From: Rhodobiaceae bacterium UBA7804
Lineage (GTDB): Bacteria > Pseudomonadota > Alphaproteobacteria > Parvibaculales > Parvibaculaceae
Reading direction: 5' to 3'
NCBI GenBank assembly: GCA_002480495.1
Contig: DLCG01000005.1
Coordinates: 155,326-219,325 of the forward strand
DNA length: 64,000 nucleotides
Both the position numbers and the translations under genes were made by a program. The notes beneath the pieces are model-generated. The model was not told the origin of the DNA, did not search any database, and was given only the letters and a program-made list of their open reading frames with translations. Below are positions 14,795 through 26,105 of this stretch, piece by piece (the first letter of the stretch is position 1; each line of letters opens with the position of its first letter).

Positions 14795-15841
14795 ATGCCC
14801 ATGAAGATTGTCTTCCGCGCCGATGCCTCGGCTGAAATCGGGATCGGCCATGTCATGCGGTGCCTGACGCTCGCGGACGAGCTGGCGCGGCTTGGCGGCG
14901 TCTGTCTTTTCCTGTGCCGGGAGCTACGGGGGCATATGGCCGGGACGATCCGGGATCGGGGTCACAAGGCGCTTCTGCTGCCCGATACGGACGACCTCGC
15001 CGAAGATGCCGCCTTCACCCGGCAGGCGGTCGAGCGTGAGGGCGGAACGGACTGGCTCGTGACCGATCACTACGGCATCGCCCGAGACTGGGAAGAGGCG
15101 GTTGCAGCCGTTTCCAGACGGATCTGCGTTATCGGCGGCCCGGCCGACCGGGAGCATCTGTGCGATATCCTTCACGACCAGAATTACTTTCACGATCATG
15201 AGGCGATGTGGAGGCCGCTCGTTCCGGCCGCCGCCGATCTTCTGCTCGGTCCGAGGTTCGCGCTTTTGCGGCCCGAGTTTCTCGAAGCGAGAAAACGTCG
15301 CGGCATGGAAGGGCGCAATCGCGTCCTCGTCACTTTCGGGGGAGGCGATGTGCCCAATGCCACGGAGCTTGCGCTCCGGGCGCTGGCGCTTGCCGGTTTC
15401 GACGGAGGAGCCGATGTCGCCGTTGGCGGTGCGAACCCGCATCTCGCCGCACTCGAGAAGGTGGCGAGCAGGATGGGGAATGTCCGGCTGCATGTTTCGC
15501 CGCGTGACATGGCGTCCTTGATGGCGGAGGCGGATTTCGCCATATGCGGCGGCGGCGTCACCCTGTTCGAGGGGCTCTGCATCGGCATGCCTTCTCTTGT
15601 CGTTTCGATTGCGGCCAATCAGTCGCTTGCGGTTCGCCTGCTCGCCGAAGACGGGTATGCGCGCTTTGCGGGCGAGGCGCGCTCGCTTACCGTCGAGTTG
15701 CTCGCGGAGAGAATCGCGGCTTTCGCCGGTGCGGATGCGGAGCGCAGGGCCATGGCCGCGAAGGGGATGGAACTGGTCGACGGCCGGGGCGCCGCGCGCG
15801 TTGCCGAAAGATTGCTTGGCTGGCGGGAGGCAGGGGCATGA
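14795..15841 (+). CDS. pseG: PseG: UDP-diacetamido-trideoxy-altropyranose hydrolase
   Basis: The 348-residue protein is a GT-B-like hydrolase. The N-terminus IVFRADASAEIGIGHVMRCL (about 4-23) with its Gly-x-Gly-His is the PseG signature, and the C-terminal half carries GGGDVPNA and FAICGGGVTLFEGLCIG for UDP binding. PseG removes UDP from the diacetamido sugar before PseI acts. The length is ordinary for PseG alone, so a fused PseH acetyltransferase is not present. It is divergent from pseI with about 140 bases between start codons, and its stop overlaps the next gene by four bases. Confidence 0.9.
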   Translation: MPMKIVFRADASAEIGIGHVMRCLTLADELARLGGVCLFLCRELRGHMAGTIRDRGHKALLLPDTDDLAEDAAFTRQAVEREGGTDWLVTDHYGIARDWEEAVAAVSRRICVIGGPADREHLCDILHDQNYFHDHEAMWRPLVPAAADLLLGPRFALLRPEFLEARKRRGMEGRNRVLVTFGGGDVPNATELALRALALAGFDGGADVAVGGANPHLAALEKVASRMGNVRLHVSPRDMASLMAEADFAICGGGVTLFEGLCIGMPSLVVSIAANQSLAVRLLAEDGYARFAGEARSLTVELLAERIAAFAGADAERRAMAAKGMELVDGRGAARVAERLLGWREAGA

Positions 15842-16392
15842 CGGACAGGGAAAGAAAACAGCTGACAGGACGGGAGCGTCTTTCGATCAAGCTGCGCGGA
15901 TTGCTCGTTCCCTCAGGTCCGCCCGGCGATGCACGCCGGGGCGCGCTCTATCGACCGTACCTTCTTTCCTGTGGCCAAAATTTCAAGGTTGCCGAACAGG
16001 CCTTCATCTACAGCCCGGAGAAACTCCGGGCCGGCGATCACGTTTATGTCGGCTTTTGCAGCTATCTCGGAAACGGACCGATTTCACTCGGCGACGAAGT
16101 GCTGATCGGCAATCATGTTTCGATAACCGCCGCCAATCATCTGGAGAAGGACCGCTCCTTCCGTTTCGGTGGTTCCGAGCTTGCAGAGGTTCGCATCGGC
16201 CGGGGAACATGGATTGCGGCTCATGCCTGCATCATGGCCGGTGTGACGCTGGGGGCGGGCTGTCTTGTTGCAGCCGGCGCCGTCGTCACCAGAAGTTTCG
16301 GCGATCGGGTCGTGCTGGGCGGCGTTCCGGCCAGGGTGATCGGTCATCTCGACGAAGACGGGACCATGAAGCCGGTGACGCAGAATGACTGA
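15838..16392 (+). CDS. Hexapeptide-repeat acyltransferase in the pse cluster
   Basis: The 184-residue protein is a left-handed beta-helix acyltransferase. Hexapeptide turns run from about residue 58 to 165, including LRAGDHVYVGFCSYLGNGPI, VLIGNHVSITAANH, VRIGRGTWIAAHACIMAGV and VTLGAGCLVAAGAVVT. His residues in IGNH and AANH are candidates for catalysis, and acetyl-CoA is the usual donor. The start overlaps the pseG stop (ATGA), so the pair is co-translated. In this cluster it could O-acetylate pseudaminic acid, or stand in for the missing PseH N-acetyltransferase. Sequence alone cannot decide between these. Confidence 0.82.
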   Translation: MTDRERKQLTGRERLSIKLRGLLVPSGPPGDARRGALYRPYLLSCGQNFKVAEQAFIYSPEKLRAGDHVYVGFCSYLGNGPISLGDEVLIGNHVSITAANHLEKDRSFRFGGSELAEVRIGRGTWIAAHACIMAGVTLGAGCLVAAGAVVTRSFGDRVVLGGVPARVIGHLDEDGTMKPVTQND

Positions 16393-17578
16393 GACGATCC
16401 TGATCTGCGGCGCGGGACCGGGGCAGCTCCCTGCGATCGAGGCCGCCCGCGCGCTCGGCATCAGAAGCCTGGTCGTCGATCGCAACGGGGACGCGCCGGG
16501 CATGGCGCTTGCGGATGCCGCAGAAGCGATCGACATCGTGGATGTGGAAGGCGTCGTGGATGCCGCCCGGCGCCATGGTGTCGGTGCCGCAATGACGTTG
16601 CAGAGCGATATAGGCGTTCCGACGGTTGGCGCCGTTGTCGATGCGCTCGGTCTCGCTGGGAACACCCGAGCCGTTGCCGATCGCTGCAGCAACAAGATCG
16701 AAACGCGAAAGGCGCTTGCCGCGGCGGGCGTGCCCCAGCCGCGCTTTGCGGTTGCGGCAGACGAGGCGGAAGCCCTGACCGCCGCGCGCGAAATCGGCTT
16801 CCCCTGCATCGTGAAGGCGCCCGACAGTTCGGGGAGCCGGGGCGTCGTCAAGGCATCCGGGGAAGAGGATGTTGCGGCGGCTTATGAAGAAGCGCGCCGA
16901 TGGTCGCGTGTCGGCCTGGTGCTCGTCGAGGAGTTCATTTCCGGACATGAGATAGGCGCGCAGGCCTTCTCGCTGGGGGGCCGGTGCCGGTCGGTGCAGG
17001 TCCATAACGACTTCATGTCACCGCCGCCCTACATGATCCCCGTCGGCCATTCCTTTCCGCCCTCTCTGCCTGCGGATGTTCTGCGCGCCACTGAGAGAGC
17101 CGTTTCGGCCTGTGTCGATGCGCTCGGCATACTCTGGGGACCTTCGAATATCGACTTCATTCTTCGACCCGGCGGCGAACCCGCCATCATCGAGGTCGGC
17201 GCGCGGCTCGGCGCGACCTGCCTGCCGGAACTCGTGACCTGTTACACGGGTATCGATTGGGTCTCGGCTGCGGTACTTGCCGCCTTCGGGCGCGAGGTCG
17301 CTCTCGCACCGAGGGTGCATCAGCCCTGTGCCGCTTTCATTCTCGAGGCGCCGGATGATGGCGTCCTCTCCGCTGTCCATCTGCCGGAAGACATGCTCGC
17401 TCTGCCGGATGTTCTTGAGGTCGAGGTGACGGCAAGGCCGGGAGAGCGAGTGAGCAGGCTCCGCAAGGGGACGGACCGGATCGGCAAGGTCGTGACCAGG
17501 GGAGAGACGCTTGAGGCGGCGGAGAAGCTTGCGCTCGATATACGCAACGCAATCCGCTTCGACATCGAAGCGGATTGA
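16385..17578 (+). CDS. ATP-grasp ligase in the pse cluster
   Basis: The 397-residue protein has an N-terminal Rossmann-like domain (ILICGAGPGQLPAIEAARAL), then an ATP-grasp fold (about 110-310). ATP-binding residues lie in FPCIVKAPDSSGSRGV and VLVEEFISGHEIGA, and the metal-binding segment is NIDFILRPGGEPAIIEVGAR. It most resembles the carbamoyl-phosphate-synthase-like ligases that join a carboxylate to an amine. The gene overlaps the acyltransferase by eight bases, which ties it to the sugar pathway. It may attach an amino acid or similar acyl group to the nine-carbon sugar, but that is inference. It is convergent with pseF, three bases away. Confidence 0.8.
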   Translation: MTETILICGAGPGQLPAIEAARALGIRSLVVDRNGDAPGMALADAAEAIDIVDVEGVVDAARRHGVGAAMTLQSDIGVPTVGAVVDALGLAGNTRAVADRCSNKIETRKALAAAGVPQPRFAVAADEAEALTAAREIGFPCIVKAPDSSGSRGVVKASGEEDVAAAYEEARRWSRVGLVLVEEFISGHEIGAQAFSLGGRCRSVQVHNDFMSPPPYMIPVGHSFPPSLPADVLRATERAVSACVDALGILWGPSNIDFILRPGGEPAIIEVGARLGATCLPELVTCYTGIDWVSAAVLAAFGREVALAPRVHQPCAAFILEAPDDGVLSAVHLPEDMLALPDVLEVEVTARPGERVSRLRKGTDRIGKVVTRGETLEAAEKLALDIRNAIRFDIEAD

Positions 17579-17581
17579 GGG

Positions 17582-18267
17582 TCAGACTTCGAAAAGCGCG
17601 CGATACATCAGCTCGGCGCGCATCCAGTCGTCTTCCGTATCGATGTCCTGAACGCGATAGCGCGGCAGGATGACCGGCACAGCGCGGGCGATGCGCTCGG
17701 CCTGTGTCGCCGCGAAGGCCTGCGGACTTCCCCAATAGAATTGCGCGGCGTCGTGATAGGTTTCCTCGATGTCTTGCGAGCGTTTCGCCATGGCTTCGAG
17801 GTTGACCGCCGCGAGTCTGCCCTTGGGCGTTACGCGCAAGGCGCGCTCGATGGGGGCGGCATAGGGCGTCACGCTGACGGCATAATCGGTTCCCGCTGCC
17901 CGCATTTCATGGAAGCCCCGCTTCAGGACTTCTCCGTCCACGAAGACGGCTGTGGCGTAGATGCAGCAGATGAAATCGACGGGACCGAGATTTCTTCCGG
18001 CCCAATCGGCGGCATGACGCACGACATCGGCGGTCGCCGCGTGGTCGCCCGATATTTCTGGGGGACGCATGAAGGGGACTTCCGCCCCCTCCGCCCTGGC
18101 GATTTCCGCGATTTCCTCATCGTCCGTCGAGACGATGATGTGATCGAAGAGGCCGCATTCCCTCGCCGCCCGAATTGCGTAGGCGATGGCCGGATGTCCG
18201 AGAAAATTCCGGATGTTCTTTCGGGGAATGCGCTTGCTGCCGCCGCGCGCGGGAATGACCGCGATTA

Positions 18268-18271
<4 letters not shown>
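17582..18271 (-). CDS. pseF: Pseudaminic acid cytidylyltransferase
   Basis: The 229-residue protein has the CMP-sugar synthetase signature IAVIPARGGSKRIPRKNI (about 3-20) and STDDEEIAEIA (about 48-58). The substrate-side segment RSQDIEETYHDAAQFYWG is characteristic of PseF. It activates pseudaminic acid with CTP for transfer to flagellin or surface glycans. Its start overlaps the end of pseC by four bases (ATGA), so the minus-strand operon reads pseB-pseC-pseF. Confidence 0.92.
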
Positions 18272-20444
<2,173 letters not shown>

Positions 20445-20483
20445 TCACTCTCGTTTGGGTGCCCGATTCATTGCACGATAAGC

Positions 20484-20498
20484 CTAACGGGGCGTTAA
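20484..20498. promoter_or_regulatory. Near-perfect CtrA-type box between pseB and galT
   Basis: CTAA (20484-20487), seven bases, then TTAA (20495-20498). One base differs from TTAA-N7-TTAA, and CC follows the second half, as in strong CtrA half-sites. It sits in the short divergent region between pseB and galT. Confidence 0.4.
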
Positions 20499-20517
20499 CC
20501 ATGATGGCGAGCGCCGA

Positions 20518-21615
20518 TTGCAGGGAGAAGAGACGGCTTCTTGCCGTCCGGGGGAGGAAGAACTGTTCAGTCTGAGGGAACACAGGCTGCCGGACGGGCG
20601 GGAGCTTCTGCTCTTCGGCCGTAGTGCCCATCGGCAGGAGCCCTGCGAGAGCCTGCCGCCCGCCTCCCCGGGCGCGGGGTCTCATCTGCGGTGGCATCCC
20701 TTGCGGGGCGAGTGGGTCGCCTATGCCGGTGAGCGGCAGGGCCGGACCTTCCTGCCTGCAGCCTCTTTGTGCCCGCTTTGCCCGGCCGCGGAGGGGCGGC
20801 TCGGCGAAATTCCGTTCAGGACTTTCGAGATCGCCGTCTTCGAAAACCGCTTTCCCGCCTTCTCGGATGCGGGCGGGGCGTTGCCGGTTCTTCCGCCCGG
20901 CGTCGAGGCGGCTCCCGCGAAGGGGCGTTGCGAGGTGGTGGTCTTTTCCGACGATCATCGCGCCGCGCTCGGCACCCTTTCCGACGACAGGATCGCCCTG
21001 CTTTTCGAGGTCTGGGGTGCGCGGGTCGAGGCGCTTGGCCGCGAGTACCCCCATGTCCTTCCCTTCGAGAACCGGGGAGAGGAAATAGGCGTCACGCTTC
21101 ATCATCCTCACGGTCAGATCTACGCCTTTCCCTTCATCCCCGCGCAGGTGCGGCGCGCGGCGGAAGCGCAGGCGGCATCGCCCGTGATCGGCGACCTGCT
21201 TCGGCATGCCGGCGAACTCGAAATCGAGGCGCTGGACGAGGCCGTCGCCCTGGTGCCGCCTTTCGCGATGTACCCCTACGAGACCTGGATATTGCCGCGC
21301 CGCCGGGCGCCGGGGCCGCAGGCGCTTTCCGGAAGCGAACGCCAGGCGATGGCGAGGCTTCTCGGCCGTGCCGTGCGCCGGCTCGACGGGCTTTTCGGTT
21401 CGCCGATGCCCTATATCCTCACCGTTCAGTGTGCGCCGCGTGGATTCGAGGACAGTTTCCACATGTCGGTCGAAATTCGTCCCTTCCGGCGCGACAGCGG
21501 CAAGCTCAAATATCTTGCCGGTGTGGAGCAGGGGGCCGGTGTCTTCCTCGCCGATATCCTGCCCGAGGACGCGGCGGCGCGGCTCCGGGCGCTGCCAGCA
21601 GGAGGGCCGGCATGA
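20518..21615 (+). CDS. galT: Galactose-1-phosphate uridylyltransferase
   Basis: The product is up to 365 residues and is recognisable throughout as GalT. It has a CPLCP metal-binding pair, VFENRFPAF, GRCEVVVFSDDH and the catalytic His-Pro-His in GVTLHHPHGQIYAFP (His196-Pro197-His198). It exchanges UMP between UDP-glucose and galactose-1-phosphate in the Leloir pathway. The only start that gives the full N-terminus is a TTG at 20518 without an obvious ribosome-binding site; a CTG after GGGGGAGGAAG near 20563 is another possibility. The stop overlaps the galK start by four bases. Confidence 0.88.
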   Translation: MQGEETASCRPGEEELFSLREHRLPDGRELLLFGRSAHRQEPCESLPPASPGAGSHLRWHPLRGEWVAYAGERQGRTFLPAASLCPLCPAAEGRLGEIPFRTFEIAVFENRFPAFSDAGGALPVLPPGVEAAPAKGRCEVVVFSDDHRAALGTLSDDRIALLFEVWGARVEALGREYPHVLPFENRGEEIGVTLHHPHGQIYAFPFIPAQVRRAAEAQAASPVIGDLLRHAGELEIEALDEAVALVPPFAMYPYETWILPRRRAPGPQALSGSERQAMARLLGRAVRRLDGLFGSPMPYILTVQCAPRGFEDSFHMSVEIRPFRRDSGKLKYLAGVEQGAGVFLADILPEDAAARLRALPAGGPA

Positions 21616-22658
21616 GAGACGCGTTCCGCGAGGCTTTTGGCTGCGACCCGGAAGCGGAGGCGCGCGCGCCCGCCCGCGTGAACCTCATCGGCGATCACAC
21701 GGATTACGCGGATGGCTATTGCCTGCCCATGCCCCTGCCATGCGAGACGCGGGTGATGATGGCGCGCGCCACCGCTTTCTCCGCCCGAAGCGAGGGGCAC
21801 CCGCCCGTTGCTTTCGATCCCTCTCTGCCGCCGCGCGGCGACTGGTCGGACTATGTGGCGGGGCCTCTGGCGGAACTTGCAAAGGCAGGCTTCGACGTTC
21901 CGCCCGTTGCGGTACTCGTCGCTTCGGACATTCCTCAAGGCGCGGGTGTCTCCTCGTCCGCCGCTCTCGAAGTCGCCGTCATTCGCGCAGCGCTGCTGCT
22001 TGTAGGTGCAAACCTTCCCGATGCCGAGGTAGCGCGTTTCGCACAGCGTGCGGAGAATCTCTATTGCGGCGTCAATTGCGGCATTCTCGACCAGATGGCG
22101 TCGGCGGCGGGCCGTGCCGGAGAGGCGCTGCTCCTCGATTGCCGTTCGGGCGAGGGCCGTCTCGTGCCGGTGCCCTCGTCCTTCCGTTTCAGGGTCGTTC
22201 ATTGCGGGGAGGGACGCCGTCTTGCCGAAGGCGCATATAATGAGCGCCGTGCCGCCGTCGAGCAGGCGGCTTCGCTGCTCGGCGTTGCGGCGCTTCGCGA
22301 TGCCGCGCCGGGGGATTTGGAGCACCTGCCACACGACATAGGGCGCCGCGCCCGTCATGTCGTTGCGGAAAACGAACGCGTGCTTGCCGCCGTTGCCGCG
22401 CTTGAAGCCGGGGACAACGTCTCCTTCGGACGGCTGATGACGCAAAGCCACCTGTCTCTGGCAGAGGACTACGACGTTTCCACTTCCGCGCTCGACCGGC
22501 TGGTCGCGTCGATGCTGGCGGCAGGCGCGTCCGGCGCGCGGCTCACCGGGGCGGGCTTTGGCGGTTGCGCGGTTGCGCTCCTCCCGCCGGAAGCGGATGC
22601 CGCTTCCTGGTGGGCTGAAGTCTCGGGTGAGAATCCGGGAGCCTGGCTCGTCGCGTGA
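21612..22658 (+). CDS. galK: Galactokinase
   Basis: The 348-residue protein is a GHMP kinase with all three motifs: ARAPARVNLIGDHTDYADGY (about 17-36), PQGAGVSSSAALEVAV (about 113-128) and ARLTGAGFGGCAVALL. The Glu/Asp/Tyr pattern of the first motif is specific to galactokinase. It phosphorylates galactose at C1. Translational coupling with galT (ATGA) indicates one transcript. The alpha- and beta-galactosidase genes 4-7 kb downstream would supply galactose. Confidence 0.93.
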   Translation: MRDAFREAFGCDPEAEARAPARVNLIGDHTDYADGYCLPMPLPCETRVMMARATAFSARSEGHPPVAFDPSLPPRGDWSDYVAGPLAELAKAGFDVPPVAVLVASDIPQGAGVSSSAALEVAVIRAALLLVGANLPDAEVARFAQRAENLYCGVNCGILDQMASAAGRAGEALLLDCRSGEGRLVPVPSSFRFRVVHCGEGRRLAEGAYNERRAAVEQAASLLGVAALRDAAPGDLEHLPHDIGRRARHVVAENERVLAAVAALEAGDNVSFGRLMTQSHLSLAEDYDVSTSALDRLVASMLAAGASGARLTGAGFGGCAVALLPPEADAASWWAEVSGENPGAWLVA

Positions 22659-22667
22659 TGACGGACC

Positions 22668-24236
22668 CTAGGCGATTGCCCGATGTTCGCCGGGCCCGGG
22701 AATCACTCTTTCCTTCGGGAAAGTGATCGTCACCGTCGTTCCCCGGCCGGGTTCGCTCTCGATTTCGAGCTTGCCGCCATGGCCTTCCATCAGGCATTTC
22801 GAGAGCGGAAGGCCAAGCCCCGTGCCTTCGTATTTGCGCGCGAGGTCGGAATCGATCTGTCCGAAGCGTTCGAGCGCCAGCGGAATATCGCTCTTGGCGA
22901 TGCCGATACCGGTATCGGCTACCTGAATTCGGATCGTTCCATCTTCCATCGCCGTGCGCACGCACACGTCGCCGCCCTCGGGTGTGAACTTGATCGCATT
23001 GGAAAGGAGATTGAGCATGATCTGGCGCACCCGCCTGTGGTCCGCGTACAGCGCTGGAAGGTCCGGCGCGGCTTCCGTGCGGAGCGAGATGTTCTGCCTT
23101 TCCGCCTGTCTTTTCACCATGTGGAGGGTATCTTCGACGACATCGGCTATGTCGATTTCCTCGTCGTGAAGCTGCAACTCGCCTGCGTCCGCGCGTGTAA
23201 AGTCGAGCACGTCGTTGATCAGCGAGAGCAGATGCTGTCCGCTCTTGTAGATGTCATTCGTGTATTCGATATAGCGCGGGTTACCGAGCGAGCCGAAGAC
23301 TTCCGACTTCATGATTTCCGAGAAACCGAGAATGGCGTTCAAAGGCGTGCGCAACTCGTGACTCATCGTCGCCAGAAATTGCGACTTGGCCTGATCGGCT
23401 GCCGCCACATTCTTCAGGGCCATCATCAGGTCTTCGGAGGTTGCCTCAAGCTTACGTTTCGTTTCCTCGAGTTCCAGCACATGCGCGCGCAGGCGCCTTG
23501 CTTCCTGCACGGCCCGGCTTGCAAGGTGCCGGTCGATGGCGGCGCCGACAAATCCGAGGACTCCGATGAAGAGCGTCACGATGGCAATGGAGAGCGCCAT
23601 GAAGAATGGCTGCACGGTCGGCTGCGTAAACTCGATCGAAGGATCGTAGGTAACGGTGACTGCGGCCATGCCGGTGAAATGCAGCGAGCAGATCGCCAGG
23701 GAAAGAAGTGCCGTTCCGGCGATCCTGCCGGATATTTTTCCGAGCTGCGCATTGAGCTGAAAGGCGGCCGTCGAAAGCAGGACGCCCAGCACCACGGAGG
23801 CGGCGACATAATCGCGATCCCAGCTCAGATGCTCCTGAGCCGTGAGCGCCAGCATGCCGACATAATGCATGGCGGCGATGGCGAAGCCGACAACCGCCCC
23901 GCCGATACCGGCAGGCTTCGCGCGCGCCGCAAGCGCCAGGCCCGCAGTGGACAGCGCAATCGATATGAGTACGGAGGCGATGGTCGGGCCGGCAGCGTAG
24001 GTGACGGGCTCATTGGGACGGAAGGCAAGCATCGCGATGAAATGCGTCGCCCAGATGCCGCAACCGGCGACGGCGCCACTGGCTGGAATCCAGACGGAAC
24101 TCAGCCACGATCCGCCGTGGCGCGCGCGCGCCAACAGGCTGATCGCCGAATAGCTCGCGAACAGGCAGATGAACCCCGACAGCGCGACAAGTCTCAGGTC
24201 GTGCTCGGCGGATATGCACTGATAAACGGTAAACAT
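22668..24236 (-). CDS. MHYT-domain sensor histidine kinase
   Basis: The 522-residue protein starts with an MHYT sensor of seven membrane segments (about 10-240). It contains the three diagnostic motifs ATHFIAMLAF, AAMHYVGMLAL and SLHFTGMAAV, thought to bind a metal such as copper and sense a small diatomic ligand. A short coiled coil leads to HisKA (SHELRTPLNAILGFSEIM, His near residue 295) and HATPase (NLLSNAIKFTPEGG, VADTGIGIA, GTGLGLPLSKCL). There is no receiver domain, and no response regulator gene lies next to it. A perfect CtrA-type box ends 26 bases upstream of the start codon. Confidence 0.92.
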   Translation of the reverse strand: MFTVYQCISAEHDLRLVALSGFICLFASYSAISLLARARHGGSWLSSVWIPASGAVAGCGIWATHFIAMLAFRPNEPVTYAAGPTIASVLISIALSTAGLALAARAKPAGIGGAVVGFAIAAMHYVGMLALTAQEHLSWDRDYVAASVVLGVLLSTAAFQLNAQLGKISGRIAGTALLSLAICSLHFTGMAAVTVTYDPSIEFTQPTVQPFFMALSIAIVTLFIGVLGFVGAAIDRHLASRAVQEARRLRAHVLELEETKRKLEATSEDLMMALKNVAAADQAKSQFLATMSHELRTPLNAILGFSEIMKSEVFGSLGNPRYIEYTNDIYKSGQHLLSLINDVLDFTRADAGELQLHDEEIDIADVVEDTLHMVKRQAERQNISLRTEAAPDLPALYADHRRVRQIMLNLLSNAIKFTPEGGDVCVRTAMEDGTIRIQVADTGIGIAKSDIPLALERFGQIDSDLARKYEGTGLGLPLSKCLMEGHGGKLEIESEPGRGTTVTITFPKERVIPGPGEHRAIA

Positions 24237-24261
24237 ACGGCGGCAGTGAAGCACACCGTCT

Positions 24262-24276
24262 TTAAACCTTGTTTAA
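24262..24276. promoter_or_regulatory. CtrA-type box upstream of the MHYT kinase
   Basis: TTAA (24262-24265), seven bases (ACCTTGT), TTAA (24273-24276): an exact full CtrA motif. It is 26 bases upstream of the kinase start on the minus strand, a normal distance for an activator or repressor site overlapping a promoter. Confidence 0.55.
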
Positions 24277-24296
24277 CAAAAACTGAACTTGCTGTT

Positions 24297-25994
24297 TCAG
24301 ATGCTTTCCGCCTCGGCATGCTGGGCCAGACGGTCGAGGAAGCGGTAAAGAAATATGCCGGTCAGGACAGCCACAATGGTGAAGAACACGGTCAGATCGA
24401 AGTCCGAGGGGATGTAGGGATCGGCCCGGACGAGCTTCACCTTGGTGCCGATCGTCTCATAGTGACGGTCCTTGAAAGGCCATACCGCAAGGAGCGAGCC
24501 GCCAAGCACGCCGATGACGGCCAGCAGCGTTTGCCGGTAGAAGTGGTCGAGCAGCCAGGAAATCGCCCGTGAAAAGAGAAGAGCGCCGGTCACCACGCCT
24601 GCGGCAAGCGGTGCAATGAAGGAAAAGTCGAGCCTTCCGAGCGCCTCGATGGCATCCGTGTATTTGCCGAGAATAAGCAATACGAATGAACCCGAAATGC
24701 CGGGCACAAGCATCGCCGCCACGGCGGCCATGCCGCAAAGGAAGATGAACCAGCTTGCATCGGGTGTGCTTACGGGAACCATGGTCGCGGCCAGAAGCCC
24801 CAGAACCACGCCAAAGCCGATCCATATCCAGCCGCCGGCCCCCTTCATGTGGACATGCGAGAGCAGGCCGACGATCGAGGCAGCAATCAATCCGAAAAAG
24901 AATCCGAAGGTGATTTCGGGAAGATTGGTCACCATCATCGACAGTGGAATGATGCGGCTGAAGATGATGAGGGAGAGAAGGACGCCGATGCCGATCGTTC
25001 CGAGGAAAAGCGCATCGGCGTGCCGTGCGGCGGCCAGCACCTGCCCCCGGGCGACAAGACCGATCAATTCCCTGTCGAGCTTCGCGATCGCGCCGATGAG
25101 CCGCTTGTAGATGCCGAGGATGAGCGCCATCGTTCCGCCGCTCACGCCGGGAATGAGGTCGGCTGCGCCGATGCACATGCCGCGAAGCACCTGACGCGTC
25201 GGGTTCACATTGTCGCGCCCCTCCGGGCTCAGCCGGTCGGCGAAGCGAATCCAGAAGGAAAGCACCCAGTCCACGGGCTTCAGGGCAAAACGATAGATAC
25301 GCCAGGGGATCGGCGTTCCGCTAACGAGCGCGAGTGCGATCAATGTCACGGAGCCGCCGCCGATCACGGCGTCCGTCGCCCAATGCGCTCCCGCTGCGAT
25401 GCGGGGCAGCGCGAAGAAGAAAGCAAGCGCGACGCCCACAAGCCCGAAACGCCAGGTGAAGCCGAGCCACCACAGCACCGCGAGGATCATCGTCACCGTG
25501 GCGTGATCGCCGGGAAAGCTCCGGTCGGACCCTTCCTTGGCGTTGGACCAGGGAACGACGCTCAGGATCGAGTTGAAGCCATCGAGAACGAGTGAAGGCG
25601 AAAGCCTTGGATAGGCGATGATCTGGCGCTGCAGAACGATGATGACGAGCAGCAGCACCGCCGTCATCGCACCGAAGGCCAGTCCGTGACGGAAGCGCGC
25701 GAAATCGCCGGAGCCGATGTAATAGAGGTAGATGACGAAGATCAGCAGCGCGGAGAAGACGTCGAAGCGCCGCCCGCCCGTCAGCGCCCAGATGGTCGCC
25801 CAGATGTCGCTTTGCGCGACCGTTCCGTTCATGACGTGAAATACCCAGACGTCGAAGGCGTCCCAGGCCTCGCGCGTCACTGGCCAGAGCCAGGAAGCGA
25901 AGAGAAGAAGTCCCGCAGCCGTCCAGCCGATCAGGGGCAGCCACCGCCAGTCCTTCGACAGCGTAAATTCGCTCAGATTTTCATTGGAGGTCAT
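24297..25994 (-). CDS. Fusion of PAP2 phosphatase and DUF368 (PopT-like) polyprenyl-phosphate transporter
   Basis: The 565-residue membrane protein has two halves. The N-terminal half (about 15-235) is a PAP2-type lipid phosphatase with the signatures SDRSFPGDHATVTM and PRIAAGAHWATDAV, which supply the catalytic His pair. The first PAP2 motif is only loosely kept (RQIIAYPRLSP). The C-terminal half (about 270-560) is a DUF368 domain with the inverted repeat signatures RGMCIGAADLIPGVSGGTM and MLVPGISGSFVLLILGKY. DUF368 proteins were identified as transporters that return undecaprenyl phosphate across the inner membrane. Joined with a phosphatase that can produce undecaprenyl phosphate from the pyrophosphate, the protein may do two successive recycling steps. 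GGAG precedes the ATG at good spacing. Confidence 0.88.
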   Translation of the reverse strand: MTSNENLSEFTLSKDWRWLPLIGWTAAGLLLFASWLWPVTREAWDAFDVWVFHVMNGTVAQSDIWATIWALTGGRRFDVFSALLIFVIYLYYIGSGDFARFRHGLAFGAMTAVLLLVIIVLQRQIIAYPRLSPSLVLDGFNSILSVVPWSNAKEGSDRSFPGDHATVTMILAVLWWLGFTWRFGLVGVALAFFFALPRIAAGAHWATDAVIGGGSVTLIALALVSGTPIPWRIYRFALKPVDWVLSFWIRFADRLSPEGRDNVNPTRQVLRGMCIGAADLIPGVSGGTMALILGIYKRLIGAIAKLDRELIGLVARGQVLAAARHADALFLGTIGIGVLLSLIIFSRIIPLSMMVTNLPEITFGFFFGLIAASIVGLLSHVHMKGAGGWIWIGFGVVLGLLAATMVPVSTPDASWFIFLCGMAAVAAMLVPGISGSFVLLILGKYTDAIEALGRLDFSFIAPLAAGVVTGALLFSRAISWLLDHFYRQTLLAVIGVLGGSLLAVWPFKDRHYETIGTKVKLVRADPYIPSDFDLTVFFTIVAVLTGIFLYRFLDRLAQHAEAESI

Positions 25995-26105
25995 TCAGGT
26001 CTCCGGCTCCGCCACCCGCAGAATCACTTGCGATTCTATAGCGCAATCACGATTTTGACATGCAATTGCGGTCTTTCGCCGGGTCCTGCCGTCAATCCTG
26101 GGTCA

